DNA from: CF-46 sp963760735
GTDB lineage: Bacteria > Chloroflexota > Limnocylindria > Limnocylindrales > CSP1-4
Assembly: GCA_963760735.1 (NCBI GenBank)
Contig: CAVXEB010000004.1
Span: 1,364,001 to 1,428,000, forward strand
Direction of reading: 5' to 3'
Length of the DNA stretch: 64,000 bases
Shown: piece by piece, positions 17,373 to 28,050 of the stretch
How positions within the stretch are numbered: the stretch's first letter is position 1
How the letters are laid out: each line of letters begins with the position of its first letter
Program-made: the position numbers and the translations under genes
The notes under the pieces: generated by a model
What the model was told of the DNA's origin: nothing
Seen by the model: only the letters and a program-made list of their open reading frames with translations
Database searches by the model: none

Positions 17373-18086
17373 TCAGAGGCGGAAGACCTCGCCGCGCCGG
17401 AACCGCTCCCGGTGCCGGCCGCGCCAGACCGTGACCCGGCCGGGACCCTGGACCTGCCACGACCCGTCACGACCGACGGCCGCCGTGTCCTCGTCGATAC
17501 CGAGCGTGATCAGGCTCCGAGGCGCCTGGAGGACGAACGCCGCCGAGAGCGCCTCCGGCCAGGCGTCGTAGTGGGGGATGACCGTTGCCGCCGGGACCAG
17601 GTCGAGGCTGTCCCGCCAGCGCAGCGGCCAGAGCAACCGGCGGACCCGGAAGTCGAAGTGCCGCGAGGCGAGGATCATCGCGCCGGCCGAGCAGCCGGCC
17701 AGGGCGGCGCCACGCACATGAGCAGCCACGATCGCCGATCCGACACGCGTCCCGAGCAGGCTGTCCGTCAGGTGGCCGGGCTTCCCACCGGAGAGGTAGA
17801 CGAGATCGGCCTCGCCGATCGCCTGGGCCGGGGCGTCGTCGTCGGCGTCGAACCGGTCGCGGACGAAGAGCGGCTCGACCTCGGCGCCGAGGGCGGTGAA
17901 GTGCTCGGCGCCCATCTCCGCCCAGCGGCGGAACGTCTCCTCGCCGTCCGGCCAGGACGCCGTCGGGAGGATGACGACGCGGGGCCGGTCGCGGCCGCTC
18001 GAGGCGAGCAGACCGGCATCGATATCGGCCATCGCGGGCAGGAACTCACCGGACCCGACGAGCGCGATCGGACCGGGTTCCGGCAT
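17373..18086 (-). CDS. Class I glutamine amidotransferase-like / peptidase S51 protein
   Basis: A 237-residue protein of the cyanophycinase / dipeptidase E superfamily. The N-terminal strand is IALVGSGEFLPAM. The nucleophile elbow is GCSAGAM, with Ser as the likely nucleophile, and it is preceded by the YLSGGKPGHL element. Members cleave peptide-like bonds next to acidic residues, but many are uncharacterised. The ATG at 18086 is preferred; another at 18098 is possible. It is divergent from the MFS gene at 18128, leaving only 41 bp for both promoters. Confidence 0.75.
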   Translation of the reverse strand: MPEPGPIALVGSGEFLPAMADIDAGLLASSGRDRPRVVILPTASWPDGEETFRRWAEMGAEHFTALGAEVEPLFVRDRFDADDDAPAQAIGEADLVYLSGGKPGHLTDSLLGTRVGSAIVAAHVRGAALAGCSAGAMILASRHFDFRVRRLLWPLRWRDSLDLVPAATVIPHYDAWPEALSAAFVLQAPRSLITLGIDEDTAAVGRDGSWQVQGPGRVTVWRGRHRERFRRGEVFRL

Positions 18087-18127
18087 GCGGTGGAGCATAT
18101 CCGTGCCTGTGCGACACTGCCCGGCAC

Positions 18128-19735
18128 ATGACACGGGCCCAGCGCTGGACCCTGGCGGCGGCCACCCTCGCCTCCGGGATCGTCTTCCTCGACAGCACAG
18201 TCGTGAACCTTGCGCTCAAGCGCATCGGCGAGGACCTCCCGGTCAGCCTCCTGGGCGTGCTGGAGGGTCAGGCGTACGTCGTCAGCGGCTACCTGGCCGT
18301 GCTGGCGGCCCTCCTGATCGTGTCGGGTTCGCTGGCCGACGTGTACGGCCGGCGCAGGATCTTCACGATCGGCCTGATCCTGTTCGGGCTCACCTCGGTC
18401 CTCTCTGGGCTCGCGCCGACCCTGGAGTTCCTCGTCCTCGCACGGGTCCTCCAGGGCGCCGCCGGGGCGCTCCTCGTGCCGGGCTCGCTCGCGATCATCA
18501 CGGCCACGTTCGAGGGCCAGGCCCGGGCCCGGGCGTTCGGTCTGTGGGCGTCGGCGACGTCCGCCCTGACGCTGCTCGGGCCGGTGATCGGCGGCTTGAT
18601 CGTCGACAACCTGAGCTGGCGCCTCGCGTTCCTCATCAACGTCCCGCTCATCCTTGTGGCCCTCTGGGCGACGCGGACGTACATGGCCGAGTCGCGCGAC
18701 GAGACCGCGGATCGGCACTTCGACTGGGTCGGCTCGATCGTCGGGGCGCTCGCGATCGGCGGGTTGGCGTTCGGCGCGATCCGCGGCGAGCAGAAGCAGT
18801 GGTCCGATCCGGTCGCGTTCATCGCGCTCGGGATCGGCGTGATCTGCCTCGTCGCCTTCCCGATCCTCATGGCGACGCGGCCGCATCCGCTCGTCCCGCT
18901 CTCCCTGTTCCGACGGCGGGAGTTCGCGGTCATCAACATCGCGACGTTTCTGATCTACGGCGCCCTGTACGTCGGGTTCGGCTACACGGCGCTCCTCTAC
19001 CAGGGCGTCCTCGGCTACTCCGCAGTGGGTGCCGCCCTGGTCGGGCTGCCGGCGGGCATCCTCCTCACCCTGTTGTCGGCCCGGGTCGGCGTGCTGGCCG
19101 GTCGGTTCGGAGCCCGCCTCTTCCTCGTGACGGGCGCGCTGCTGATGACCGCCGGCCAGCTCTGGTTCGCGCGGATCCCCGCGACCTCCGAGCCGTGGCT
19201 GGCCGACCTCGCCGTGCCGTCGACGCTGATCCCTCCCGTCGACGTCCTCATCGACGTCCTGCCGGCGGTGCTGCTCGGCGGGTTCGGGATCGCCCTGATC
19301 GTCGCGCCCCTGACGAACACGCTGATGGGCTCGATCCCGTCACGGAACTCCGCCCTGGGGTCCGCGATCAACAACGCCCTGTCGCGCGTCGGTCAGCCGC
19401 TCCTGGGCGCGGTGATCTTCATCGCGATCACCGGCTCGTTCTACGCTGGCATGGAGGCACGGGTCCCGGGCTTCGACGCCTCGGACCCCGCCGTGCGCGC
19501 CGCGGTCGTCCCGCTCAACCCGCCGAAGCCCGGGACACCCGCGGAGGTGGTCGACGCCGCGACCGCCGCGTCGATCGATGCCTTCCATCTGGCGGCGCTC
19601 GTCTCCGCGGGGCTGCTCTTCGCGGGCGCCATCGTGGTCGGGGTCGGGCTCCGGAGCGGCGCGCGGAGCGGATCGGGCGCCCGCGAGGCGACCCGCACCG
19701 CTGATCTGCCCGAACCGGTCGCCCGCGCCGGCTGA
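18128..19735 (+). CDS. MFS exporter, 14-helix DHA2 (EmrB/QacA) type
   Basis: A 535-residue proton-driven drug exporter with about 14 hydrophobic segments. Motif A is GSLADVYGRRRIFT after helix 2, and the helix 1 signature is FLDSTVVNLAL (motif D1). Motif C is in helix 5, with LGPVIGGLIVDNLSWR following. A ~60-residue extracytoplasmic loop precedes the last helix (YAGMEARVPGFDASDP), followed by an Arg/Glu-rich tail. The ATG at 18128 is the first start of the frame. A strong bidirectional hairpin follows at 19752. Confidence 0.92.
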   Translation: MTRAQRWTLAAATLASGIVFLDSTVVNLALKRIGEDLPVSLLGVLEGQAYVVSGYLAVLAALLIVSGSLADVYGRRRIFTIGLILFGLTSVLSGLAPTLEFLVLARVLQGAAGALLVPGSLAIITATFEGQARARAFGLWASATSALTLLGPVIGGLIVDNLSWRLAFLINVPLILVALWATRTYMAESRDETADRHFDWVGSIVGALAIGGLAFGAIRGEQKQWSDPVAFIALGIGVICLVAFPILMATRPHPLVPLSLFRRREFAVINIATFLIYGALYVGFGYTALLYQGVLGYSAVGAALVGLPAGILLTLLSARVGVLAGRFGARLFLVTGALLMTAGQLWFARIPATSEPWLADLAVPSTLIPPVDVLIDVLPAVLLGGFGIALIVAPLTNTLMGSIPSRNSALGSAINNALSRVGQPLLGAVIFIAITGSFYAGMEARVPGFDASDPAVRAAVVPLNPPKPGTPAEVVDAATAASIDAFHLAALVSAGLLFAGAIVVGVGLRSGARSGSGAREATRTADLPEPVARAG

Positions 19736-19751
19736 GGGCCCCGAAAACCAC

Positions 19752-19781
19752 GAACCGGGCGGCTTGGGCGCCGCCCGGTTC
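19752..19781. terminator. Bidirectional hairpin terminator between convergent genes
   Basis: The perfect 12-bp stem gaaccgggcggc (19752-19763) and its complement (19770-19781) close a 6-base loop, ttgggc. It sits between the MFS gene (ends 19735) and the membrane protein on the other strand (ends 19802). The opposite-strand reading runs into ttttcgggg, a better T run for the minus-strand gene. Confidence 0.75.
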
Positions 19782-19801
19782 CAGGGTGCGGGAGACGGAC
19801 C

Positions 19802-20356
19802 TCAGGCCGGCGGGGCGGTGTCGTCTCCCGCGGGCGGCGCCGGGGCAGCCGGAGGCGGCGCGGCGGGGGCGGCGGGTGCTGCCGGCGGAGCCGAGGCTGC
19901 CGGGCGCGGCGGGCGCGTCCGGCAGTCGGGGCGGCGGGCGGGGCGGCCGCGGCGCGCTCGGCGGCGGTCGCCTGGTACTCCTGCCACGCGGCGAACGAAC
20001 ATGAGGACTGCGCCGGCCGTGATGGCCAGCAGGGCGATGAAGTAGAGGCCCGAGGAATCCCGGCGAAGCTGAGGTATGCCGAGGATCTGGACCAGGTTGA
20101 GCACCGCTACGATCGCGATGATCGCGGAGATGACGAGGACGATGACCGGGACCGGCGCCGGCCACTGGATGTTCGAGTTCGGCGCGTACTTGAGGTAGTA
20201 GATCGCGAGGACCGCGATCGCGCCGAGGGCGCTCAGGAACCCGATCCCGAACCCGTAGCTGCTGATCGCGCCGAGCAACCATCCGATCAGGACGATTGCC
20301 GCGCCGAACGAGACTAGCCGCTCGTTCTTGGTGAACTTGGCCCAGATCTCAGCCAT
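19802..20356 (-). CDS. Four-helix membrane protein with Ala/Pro-rich tail (probable double frameshift)
   Basis: A 184-residue membrane protein of unknown function. About four helices are clear in residues 15-130, e.g. LVSFGAAIVLIGWLLG and VIVLVISAIIAIVAVL. A cytoplasmic Ala/Pro-rich tail follows. After FVRR the annotated frame turns Arg-rich for ~25 residues. The neighbouring frame there reads AWQEYQATAAERAAAAPPA, which fits the tail much better, and the original frame looks right again from about 19920 downward. Two compensating indels near 19985-19995 and 19915-19930 are therefore likely. GGGAGGC precedes the ATG at 20356. Confidence 0.7.
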   Translation of the reverse strand: MAEIWAKFTKNERLVSFGAAIVLIGWLLGAISSYGFGIGFLSALGAIAVLAIYYLKYAPNSNIQWPAPVPVIVLVISAIIAIVAVLNLVQILGIPQLRRDSSGLYFIALLAITAGAVLMFVRRVAGVPGDRRRARRGRPARRPDCRTRPPRPAASAPPAAPAAPAAPPPAAPAPPAGDDTAPPA

Positions 20357-20502
20357 CCAGACTGCCTCCCTTGCCCTCTCCCGCCGACCGGCAGATCCTC
20401 GACCCGCCGTGGTCCCGCAACAGGGTACGCGTCGCGACAACCCACCGCTAGGGGTACCTGACGCATGTCGGAGCGTCGATCCTGCGCCGTGACCACCATC
20501 AT

Positions 20503-21258
20503 GTGCCGGTGAGCTCGCCGCGCGATTGGGACGCCGCCACCTACGACCGCGTCGCCGATCCGCAGACCCGATGGGGCACGGCCGTCCTCGACCGGCTGCC
20601 GCTCGAGGGCGATGAGATCGTGCTCGACGCGGGCTGCGGCAGCGGCCGCGTGACCGAGCAGCTCGCCGACCGGCTCCCGCGCGGACGGGTCGTGGCCCTC
20701 GATGCCTCGCCCTCGATGATCGACGAGGCGCGACGCCGGCTGGCCCGCTTCGGACCCCGCATCGACTACCTGGTCGCCGACCTCGGCCGGCCGTTCGTGG
20801 TGCCGGGTGGCACCGTCGACGCGATTCTGTCGACCGCCACGTTCCACTGGGTCGCCGACCACGACGCCCTGTTCGCGAATCTCGCCGCGGTCCTCCGACC
20901 GGGTGGTCGCCTTGTCGCACAATGCGGCGGGGACGGCAACATCGCCTCGATCCTCGCGGTGCTGCGCACGGTCGGCGACGGGTGGCTGGGCCACAAGACG
21001 TTCGAGACGCCCGAGCGGACCGCCGAGCGGCTGCTCGCCGCCGGGTTCGTCGACGTCGAGACGTGGCTCCATCCGGAGCCGACCCGGTTCGCGGCGGGCG
21101 AGCCGTTCGAGACCTTCCTGCGGACGGTCGTCCTCGGCCAGCACGTCGATCGGCTGCCGCCTGCTGAGCGCGACCCGTTCGTCCACGAGGTCGCCAGCCG
21201 CCTCGAGGAGCCGGTCATCGATTACGTCCGGCTGAACATCCTGGCCCGCCGCGGCTGA
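20503..21258 (+). CDS. Class I SAM-dependent methyltransferase (Tam-like)
   Basis: A 251-residue cytoplasmic methyltransferase resembling trans-aconitate 2-methyltransferase. SAM motif I is VLDAGCGSGRVTEQL near residue 40. The acidic ribose contact is at ALDASPSMI, motif II is VDAILSTATFHWV, and VLRPGGRLVAQCGG follows. The start may be the GTG at 20503 or the one at 20509. It is flanked by unrelated genes on the opposite strand. The substrate is unproven. Confidence 0.85.
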   Translation: MPVSSPRDWDAATYDRVADPQTRWGTAVLDRLPLEGDEIVLDAGCGSGRVTEQLADRLPRGRVVALDASPSMIDEARRRLARFGPRIDYLVADLGRPFVVPGGTVDAILSTATFHWVADHDALFANLAAVLRPGGRLVAQCGGDGNIASILAVLRTVGDGWLGHKTFETPERTAERLLAAGFVDVETWLHPEPTRFAAGEPFETFLRTVVLGQHVDRLPPAERDPFVHEVASRLEEPVIDYVRLNILARRG

Positions 21259-21300
21259 AAGACGCCGGGCCGCTCGCGCGCCGCGCGGGTCGACGCGACT

Positions 21301-21858
21301 TCAGCGATCGACGCGGAACGATGCTCCGTGACCGGGAATCACGACGTCGACGGCCGCGAGGACGCGGGCTCGCTGGACGTCGAGGATCGCCTGGTCCGGG
21401 CTGTACGGGTCGAGCTCGGGCGACCGGTCGGTCCGCCACCAGAGATGCGTCATCGCGTACACGCCGTCCTCGGCCCGGACGATGAGCGACGCGTCTTCCT
21501 CGCTGTGCCCAGGGGTGAGCCAGAGCTGGGCGTGGTCCGACAGGTTCCAGCCGTCGCCGTCGTGGTCGAGCCAGAGGTCGGCCCGATAGCGGGCCCAGAA
21601 GTCGATGACCCAGGCGTTCGGGAAGAGCGCCACGTTCATCGTGTGGTCGGGGTGGTGGTGGCTGAGGAAGACGTGGGTCACGTCGCCGGGTTCGATGCCG
21701 CGTTCGGCGAGCGGGCCCAGGATCCTGGCATGGTCCGCGACGAGCCCCGGGTCGGCGACGATGATCGCGTCGCCGTCGCGGACCAGGCTGATGCTGCTGC
21801 CGACCCGGCCATCGTCGCGGATGTAGCCGGCATGGATGAGCTCGACGGTGGTGGTCAT
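21301..21858 (-). CDS. MBL-fold metallohydrolase
   Basis: A 185-residue, compact metallo-beta-lactamase fold hydrolase. The zinc ligands are clear: HHHPDH in LSHHHPDHTMNVALF, GHSEED later, and the last ligand in IPGHGASF. The short length and the DPGLVADH segment resemble MBLAC1-like proteins. The ATG at 21858 faces the amidohydrolase gene on the other strand across 99 bp. The substrate is unknown; there is no lactamase signal peptide, so antibiotic hydrolysis is unlikely. Confidence 0.88.
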   Translation of the reverse strand: MTTTVELIHAGYIRDDGRVGSSISLVRDGDAIIVADPGLVADHARILGPLAERGIEPGDVTHVFLSHHHPDHTMNVALFPNAWVIDFWARYRADLWLDHDGDGWNLSDHAQLWLTPGHSEEDASLIVRAEDGVYAMTHLWWRTDRSPELDPYSPDQAILDVQRARVLAAVDVVIPGHGASFRVDR

Positions 21859-21957
21859 GCGCGGACGATAGGCGGAGCGGCAATGGCTCGTGCGTGACCC
21901 GTCCCACGGGCCGGGGCTCGTCGACGGCGTGGGACGACCGGTGGCATCCTCGGGCGG

Positions 21958-23628
21958 ATGTCCAATCCCGACGGCGCCGCCGACCTCGTCCTGACCGGCG
22001 GCCACGTCCACACGGTCTCCGCCGCCAGATCCCGCGCCGAGGCGGTCGCCGTGCGTGGCGGGCGCATCGTCGCCGTCGGAACCGTCGCCGACGTGGCGGA
22101 GGGGATCGGACCGCGGACCCGTGTCGTGGACCTTGCCGGTCGTCTGCTGATCCCCGGCTTTCAGGACGCCCACGTCCACCCGATCGAAGGGGGGATCGAA
22201 GAGACGCAGTGCGACGTCCGCGAGGCGGATGGGCGGGAGGCGGTGCTTGCCACGATCCGGACCTACGCCGAGCGCCGTCCCGCCGACCCGTGGATCGTCG
22301 GCAGTGGCTGGTCGATGGCGGACTTCCCGCACGGGACGCCGCGGCGCGAGGACCTCGACGCCGTCGTCCGCGATCGCCCGGCGTACCTGCCGAACCGCGA
22401 CGGCCACTCGGTCTGGGTCAACACGCGCGCCCTCGAGCTGGCCGGGATCGATCGCGACACGCCCGATCCGGATGGAGGGCGCATCGAGCGGGATCCGGAC
22501 GGGACGCCGACGGGGGCGCTCCACGAAACAGCGGCCGAGCTCGTCGAGCGGCTGCTCCCCGCGGTCGACGACGAGGCGATGATCGACGGGCTGCGGACGG
22601 CCCAGGCCCATCTCCATTCGCTCGGCATCACCGCGTGGCAGGACGCGATCGTCACCCCGCGCGACGAGGCGACCTATCGACGCGCGGCCGAGGCCGGCTG
22701 GCTGACGGCACGGGTCGAAGGCGCGATGTGGTGGGACCGCGAACGCGGGCTCGAGCAGGTCGACGAGCTCGTCGAACGGTCGCGGACCGGCGTGGCGGGC
22801 CGGTTCCGCCCGAACACCGTCAAGCTCATGGCCGACGGCGTCCTCGAGACGTTCACCGGGGCGATGCTCGAGCCGTACCTCGGCGAGGACGGGCTGCCGA
22901 CCGACAACCGGGGCATCGCGTTCCTCGATCCCGAGCTCCTCGCCGAGGCCGTCGTCCGGATCGACGCAGCCGGGCTGCAACCGCATTTCCACGCGATCGG
23001 CGATCGCGCCGTCCGCGATTGCCTCGACGCCGTCGCGGCCGCACGCGCCGCGAACGGTTCGTCGGACACGCGACCGCACATCGCTCACATCCAGGTGATC
23101 CATCCCGACGATATCCCGCGCTTTGCCGCGCTCGGTGTCGCCGGCAACGCCCAGCCGCTGTGGGCCTGCCGCGAAGGGGAGATGGAGACCCTGACGATCC
23201 CGTTCCTGGGACCGGAGCGGGCCGATTGGCAGTACCCGTTCGCCTCGCTGCTCCGGGCCGGAGCGGCGCTCGCGATGGGCTCGGACTGGAGCGTCTCGAC
23301 CGCCAACCCACTGGAGGAGATCGAGGTCGCGATCACCCGGATGGTGCCGGCCATCCACCAGACGGACCCCCGGTACGCCCGACGCTCGCCGTTCCTGCCG
23401 TGGGAGGCCATCCCGCTCGACGCAGCGATCGCCGCGTTCACGCTCGGTTCGGCGGTCGTCAACCACCTCGACCGGGAGACCGGGACGATCGAGGACGGCA
23501 AGCTCGCCGACCTGGCGATCCTCGACGGGGATCCGTTCGCGCCGGACGCGGAGCCGCTGAGCCGCTACCGCGTCGTCGGGACGTTCGTCGGTGGCGAGGC
23601 CGTGTTCGAGGATCCGTCGCTCGGCTGA
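21958..23628 (+). CDS. Amidohydrolase family 3 protein (YtcJ-like)
   Basis: A 556-residue metal-dependent hydrolase. The N-terminal beta-sandwich begins DLVLTGGHVHTVS. The metal box is PGFQDAHVHPIEGG, the carboxylated-Lys region is VKLMADGVLE, further ligands lie in HFHAIGDRAV and HIAHIQVI, and the catalytic Asp is in AMGSDWSVST. The C-terminal strand pair ends KLADLAILDGDPFA. YtcJ-like enzymes hydrolyse exocyclic amides or formamides of unknown identity. The ATG at 21958 is the natural start. No obvious pathway partner is adjacent. Confidence 0.92.
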   Translation: MSNPDGAADLVLTGGHVHTVSAARSRAEAVAVRGGRIVAVGTVADVAEGIGPRTRVVDLAGRLLIPGFQDAHVHPIEGGIEETQCDVREADGREAVLATIRTYAERRPADPWIVGSGWSMADFPHGTPRREDLDAVVRDRPAYLPNRDGHSVWVNTRALELAGIDRDTPDPDGGRIERDPDGTPTGALHETAAELVERLLPAVDDEAMIDGLRTAQAHLHSLGITAWQDAIVTPRDEATYRRAAEAGWLTARVEGAMWWDRERGLEQVDELVERSRTGVAGRFRPNTVKLMADGVLETFTGAMLEPYLGEDGLPTDNRGIAFLDPELLAEAVVRIDAAGLQPHFHAIGDRAVRDCLDAVAAARAANGSSDTRPHIAHIQVIHPDDIPRFAALGVAGNAQPLWACREGEMETLTIPFLGPERADWQYPFASLLRAGAALAMGSDWSVSTANPLEEIEVAITRMVPAIHQTDPRYARRSPFLPWEAIPLDAAIAAFTLGSAVVNHLDRETGTIEDGKLADLAILDGDPFAPDAEPLSRYRVVGTFVGGEAVFEDPSLG

Positions 23629-23737
23629 CCCGGCACCCTCCCTCGGGGGCCGGCTGGTTGCCACGTGCGCGGTGCGTCGGATGACGTAGATGCGTTGACC
23701 ACCCTCGACGGTGGGGTCGGAGGAGACCCAGATCGAT

Positions 23738-23767
23738 GATCTCGTCGAGATCCCGAACAAACGGGAT
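23738..23767 (+). promoter_or_regulatory. Adjacent palindrome and hairpin in the leader of the small gene
   Basis: A perfect 15-bp palindrome, gatctcgtcgagatc (23738-23752), is followed at once by a hairpin with stem atcccg/cgggat and loop aacaaa (23750-23767). They lie 20 bases before the GTG of the small gene and 8 bases before its ribosome site. The first looks like an operator and the second like an RNA hairpin near the ribosome site. Both roles are inferred. Confidence 0.45.
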
Positions 23768-23787
23768 ACGGAAAGGAGAGATCAGAC

Positions 23788-23997
23788 GTGTTTCCCCTCG
23801 CATCGGTCGTCGTCGCGGCTCACATCAACGACCTTCTCGCTGAGTCCGCCGCCGAGCGCCTCGCCCGGTCCGCCCAGCCCACGAGCAAGCGCCATAACCG
23901 GATCGCCAGCGCCTTCACGAGCGTCTGGTCGAACCTGAGCGGCGCGGCCGACGGGCCGACGGTCCCGAAGCTCACCGACTACCCCTTCAAGAGCTGA
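23788..23997 (+). CDS. Small orphan protein, 69 residues
   Basis: No family recognised. The short protein starts with a hydrophobic-to-amphipathic helix (MFPLASVVVAAHINDLL) and continues Ala/Glu/Arg-rich. It ends with a Pro/Lys segment, LTDYPFKS. The case for a real gene is strong for its size: a good ribosome site, AAAGGAG, lies 8 bases before the GTG; structured leader elements precede it; and a perfect 12-bp intrinsic terminator follows 35 bases after the stop. It therefore looks like an isolated, well-expressed one-gene unit. Function cannot be inferred. Confidence 0.7.
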   Translation: MFPLASVVVAAHINDLLAESAAERLARSAQPTSKRHNRIASAFTSVWSNLSGAADGPTVPKLTDYPFKS

Positions 23998-24032
23998 GCC
24001 AACCAGCTCCCTCCGCTCCCTCCTCCCAGACG

Positions 24033-24066
24033 AACGCGTCCGTCCTCGACGGACGCGTTTGCTTGT
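24033..24066 (+). terminator. Intrinsic terminator of the small gene
   Basis: The perfect 12-bp stem aacgcgtccgtc (24033-24044) pairs with 24048-24059 across the loop ctc, followed by tgcttgtt. It is one of the cleanest rho-independent signals in the window and isolates the small gene from the esterase downstream. Confidence 0.8.
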
Positions 24067-24193
24067 TGCGTCGATCGTCCGTCATTGCCGTTGACAGCTC
24101 GCCCGGCGAAGTCCACGGTTGCGCGACGGACGGTCGGTGAGACGGTCCTCGAGGGACCGCAGGCCCGCCGCTCGAAGAGTGAGGGGTCCGATC

Positions 24194-25540
24194 ATGTGGC
24201 CACGAACGCGTCGCTTCGGCGGGCTCGCCGGCTTCGTCGCCGTCCTGATGCTGATGACCTTCGGCATCGCCCCTGCGACGGCAGCGAGCCCCTCCCACGA
24301 GCGGTCCAGCCGTCCGTACGACTTCGTCAACTGGGACTGCGGCTACCCCATGCAGGTGGTCGGCACCGAATTGCACGACGTGCTCGTGCGAACCGACAAG
24401 AAACTCCCCGGATTTGCCTACTTCACCGATCACTACGACTTCAAGGAATCCTGGACGGCGGCCGACGGTCGATGGTTCACGCTGGAGGGCCACGGCACGA
24501 CCAAGGACGGCAAGGGCAAGAAGGTCGGGGGGACCGTCTACGAGTTCACGTTCAAGGACGTTGGGGCGTTCCGCACGATCACCAGCTCCTCCGGAGCTGT
24601 CGTGTCCCGTGACCGGGGGAACCTCACGTTCAGCTACACGATCGACATCGCGGACGGGACCTTCACCTTCCTCGGAGTCAAGGTCGCCGGACCCCATCCG
24701 CTGTTCTACACCGACCTCTGCAAGATCGTCGCACCGCTCACCGGCACGGGTTCGTCGCGGTATCTGACACCGCGGCCGCTTCACTCGACCGCCGCCGGCA
24801 TGGGCTACTACGAATACCTGCCGCCGAGCTACAGCACGGCCGGCACGAAGAGCCCGTTGCTCCTCGCCTTCAACGGCTACGGCGAGAACGGCGACGGGAG
24901 TGCTGACGGGCTCCGGAACCTCCTCCAGACCGGCATCCCGCGGTTCATCGATGTCGACGGCTGGCCGACGAACCGGCCGCTCGTGGTGCTCATGGCGCAG
25001 CACATCGAGGCGCCGCCCGGTTTCGACTTCACGCCGTGCGACGGCCAGGAGTGGGGCGGGTCGTGCAACATGTTCCTTCAACATAGTCGCAACAACGCTT
25101 CCCCGGCCTTCTGCACGACGCCGGACGAAGTCCACGACTTCATCACCTACGCCGTGGCGCACTACAACGTGGACCCGAAGCGGGTCTACATCACGGGCCT
25201 GTCCTGCGGGGCATTCGGAACGTGGGAGTACCTGGCGAAGTACGGAGGCACGCAGGTGGCTGCCGCCGTCCCGATCGCCGGCGAGGGACGACCAGCCTGG
25301 GCCACGGCGGGATGTGGCCTCGCCGCGGTACCGCTCTGGGCCTTCCACGGCGAGCTCGACGACGTGGTCAATCCGGAGGGCAGCATCGAGACGATGAACA
25401 ACGTCGCGAAGTGCGGCGTCCCGGCCAACCGGGCGAAGCTGACCGTGTATCCGGACCTGTTCCATGACGGTTGGGACCAGGCGTACAGCGGGTCGCTCGG
25501 CGACGACATCTACACGTGGATGCTCGGGTTCAGCAAGTGA
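24194..25540 (+). CDS. Secreted alpha/beta-hydrolase (esterase/depolymerase type)
   Basis: A 448-residue exported protein. Residues ~1-37 are a signal peptide (basic MWPRTRR, then LAGFVAVLMLMTFGIAP, cleavage near ATAAS). Residues ~60-200 form a beta-rich N-terminal domain. Residues ~205-448 are a hydrolase related to LpqC/polyhydroxybutyrate depolymerases: oxyanion region LLLAFNGYGENG, nucleophile elbow GLSCGAFG (Ser), acid in HGELDDVV and His in DLFHDGW. Several Cys residues suggest disulfides outside the cell. The ATG at 24194 follows GAGGGGTCC; the longer open frame from 24119 lacks this. Substrate is probably a polyester or ester-linked polymer. Confidence 0.82.
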   Translation: MWPRTRRFGGLAGFVAVLMLMTFGIAPATAASPSHERSSRPYDFVNWDCGYPMQVVGTELHDVLVRTDKKLPGFAYFTDHYDFKESWTAADGRWFTLEGHGTTKDGKGKKVGGTVYEFTFKDVGAFRTITSSSGAVVSRDRGNLTFSYTIDIADGTFTFLGVKVAGPHPLFYTDLCKIVAPLTGTGSSRYLTPRPLHSTAAGMGYYEYLPPSYSTAGTKSPLLLAFNGYGENGDGSADGLRNLLQTGIPRFIDVDGWPTNRPLVVLMAQHIEAPPGFDFTPCDGQEWGGSCNMFLQHSRNNASPAFCTTPDEVHDFITYAVAHYNVDPKRVYITGLSCGAFGTWEYLAKYGGTQVAAAVPIAGEGRPAWATAGCGLAAVPLWAFHGELDDVVNPEGSIETMNNVAKCGVPANRAKLTVYPDLFHDGWDQAYSGSLGDDIYTWMLGFSK

Positions 25541-25553
25541 TCAGCGGCCGGCG

Positions 25554-25582
25554 CGGCCGGAGGATCACAGATCCTCCGGCCG
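25554..25582. terminator. Bidirectional hairpin between esterase and mobA
   Basis: The perfect 13-bp stem cggccggaggatc (25554-25566) and its complement (25570-25582) close the loop aca. It lies 14 bp after the esterase stop and overlaps the last codons of the convergent mobA. It can terminate transcription from both sides. Confidence 0.7.
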
Positions 25583-26178
25583 GTCGACGTCGCGGAGCGT
25601 GTCGCCCGCCGGATCCAGCGGACGCCACTCCGCGTCGTCGAGGATCCGCGTCGGCAGTCGGTCGAAGACGCTCCGCAGCCGGCGCTCCCCGTCGTCGACC
25701 AGGCGCCCGACCTGATCGCTCGCCGCCCCGGTCCGGAGCGCGGCGGGTAGCGGGACGATGCGGCCGCGCGTCGCGAGGACGGCCGCCTGCGTCCCCTCCC
25801 CTGCGACGAGGGTCCGGACGAGAAGCCCGAGCACGGCCGGGTGCATCGTCGGCATGTCGCCGCCCGCGACGAGGACGATCGGCTCCGCGGCGACCTCCAG
25901 GCCTGCGCGCAGGCCGACGAGCGGTCCGCCGAACGGCTCCGGATCGACGACGCGCCGAACGGGAACGTCCGCAGTGGGCAATGAGCGCTCGTCGTCCGGC
26001 GCGCAGACCACGACGACGTCGGTGACGATGCCGGCGATCGCGTCCACGGCGCGCTGAAGGAGCGATCGCCCGTCGAGCTCGGCCCGAAGCTTGTCCGAGC
26101 CGAAGCGGCTCGATCGGCCGCCCGCGAGCACGATCCCCGTGACACCGGCGATGCGCCCGCCGCCGGGACGACCCCGCG

Positions 26179-26182
<4 letters not shown>
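25565..26182 (-). CDS. mobA: Molybdenum cofactor guanylyltransferase MobA
   Basis: A 205-residue cytosolic enzyme that joins GMP to molybdopterin to form the MGD cofactor needed by formate dehydrogenase-type enzymes. The GTP-binding signature LAGGRSSRFGSDK is at residues ~18-30, followed by VVVVCAPDDER. The Mg-binding Asp is in VLVAGGDMPTM, and the FGGPLVGLRAGL strand-helix is typical. The ATG at 26182 overlaps the selB stop (ATGA), so mobA is the third gene of selA-selB-mobA. That links cofactor supply to selenocysteine delivery, which fits a selenium- and MGD-dependent formate dehydrogenase as the client. Confidence 0.9.
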
Positions 26183-28046
<1,864 letters not shown>

Positions 28047-28050
<4 letters not shown>

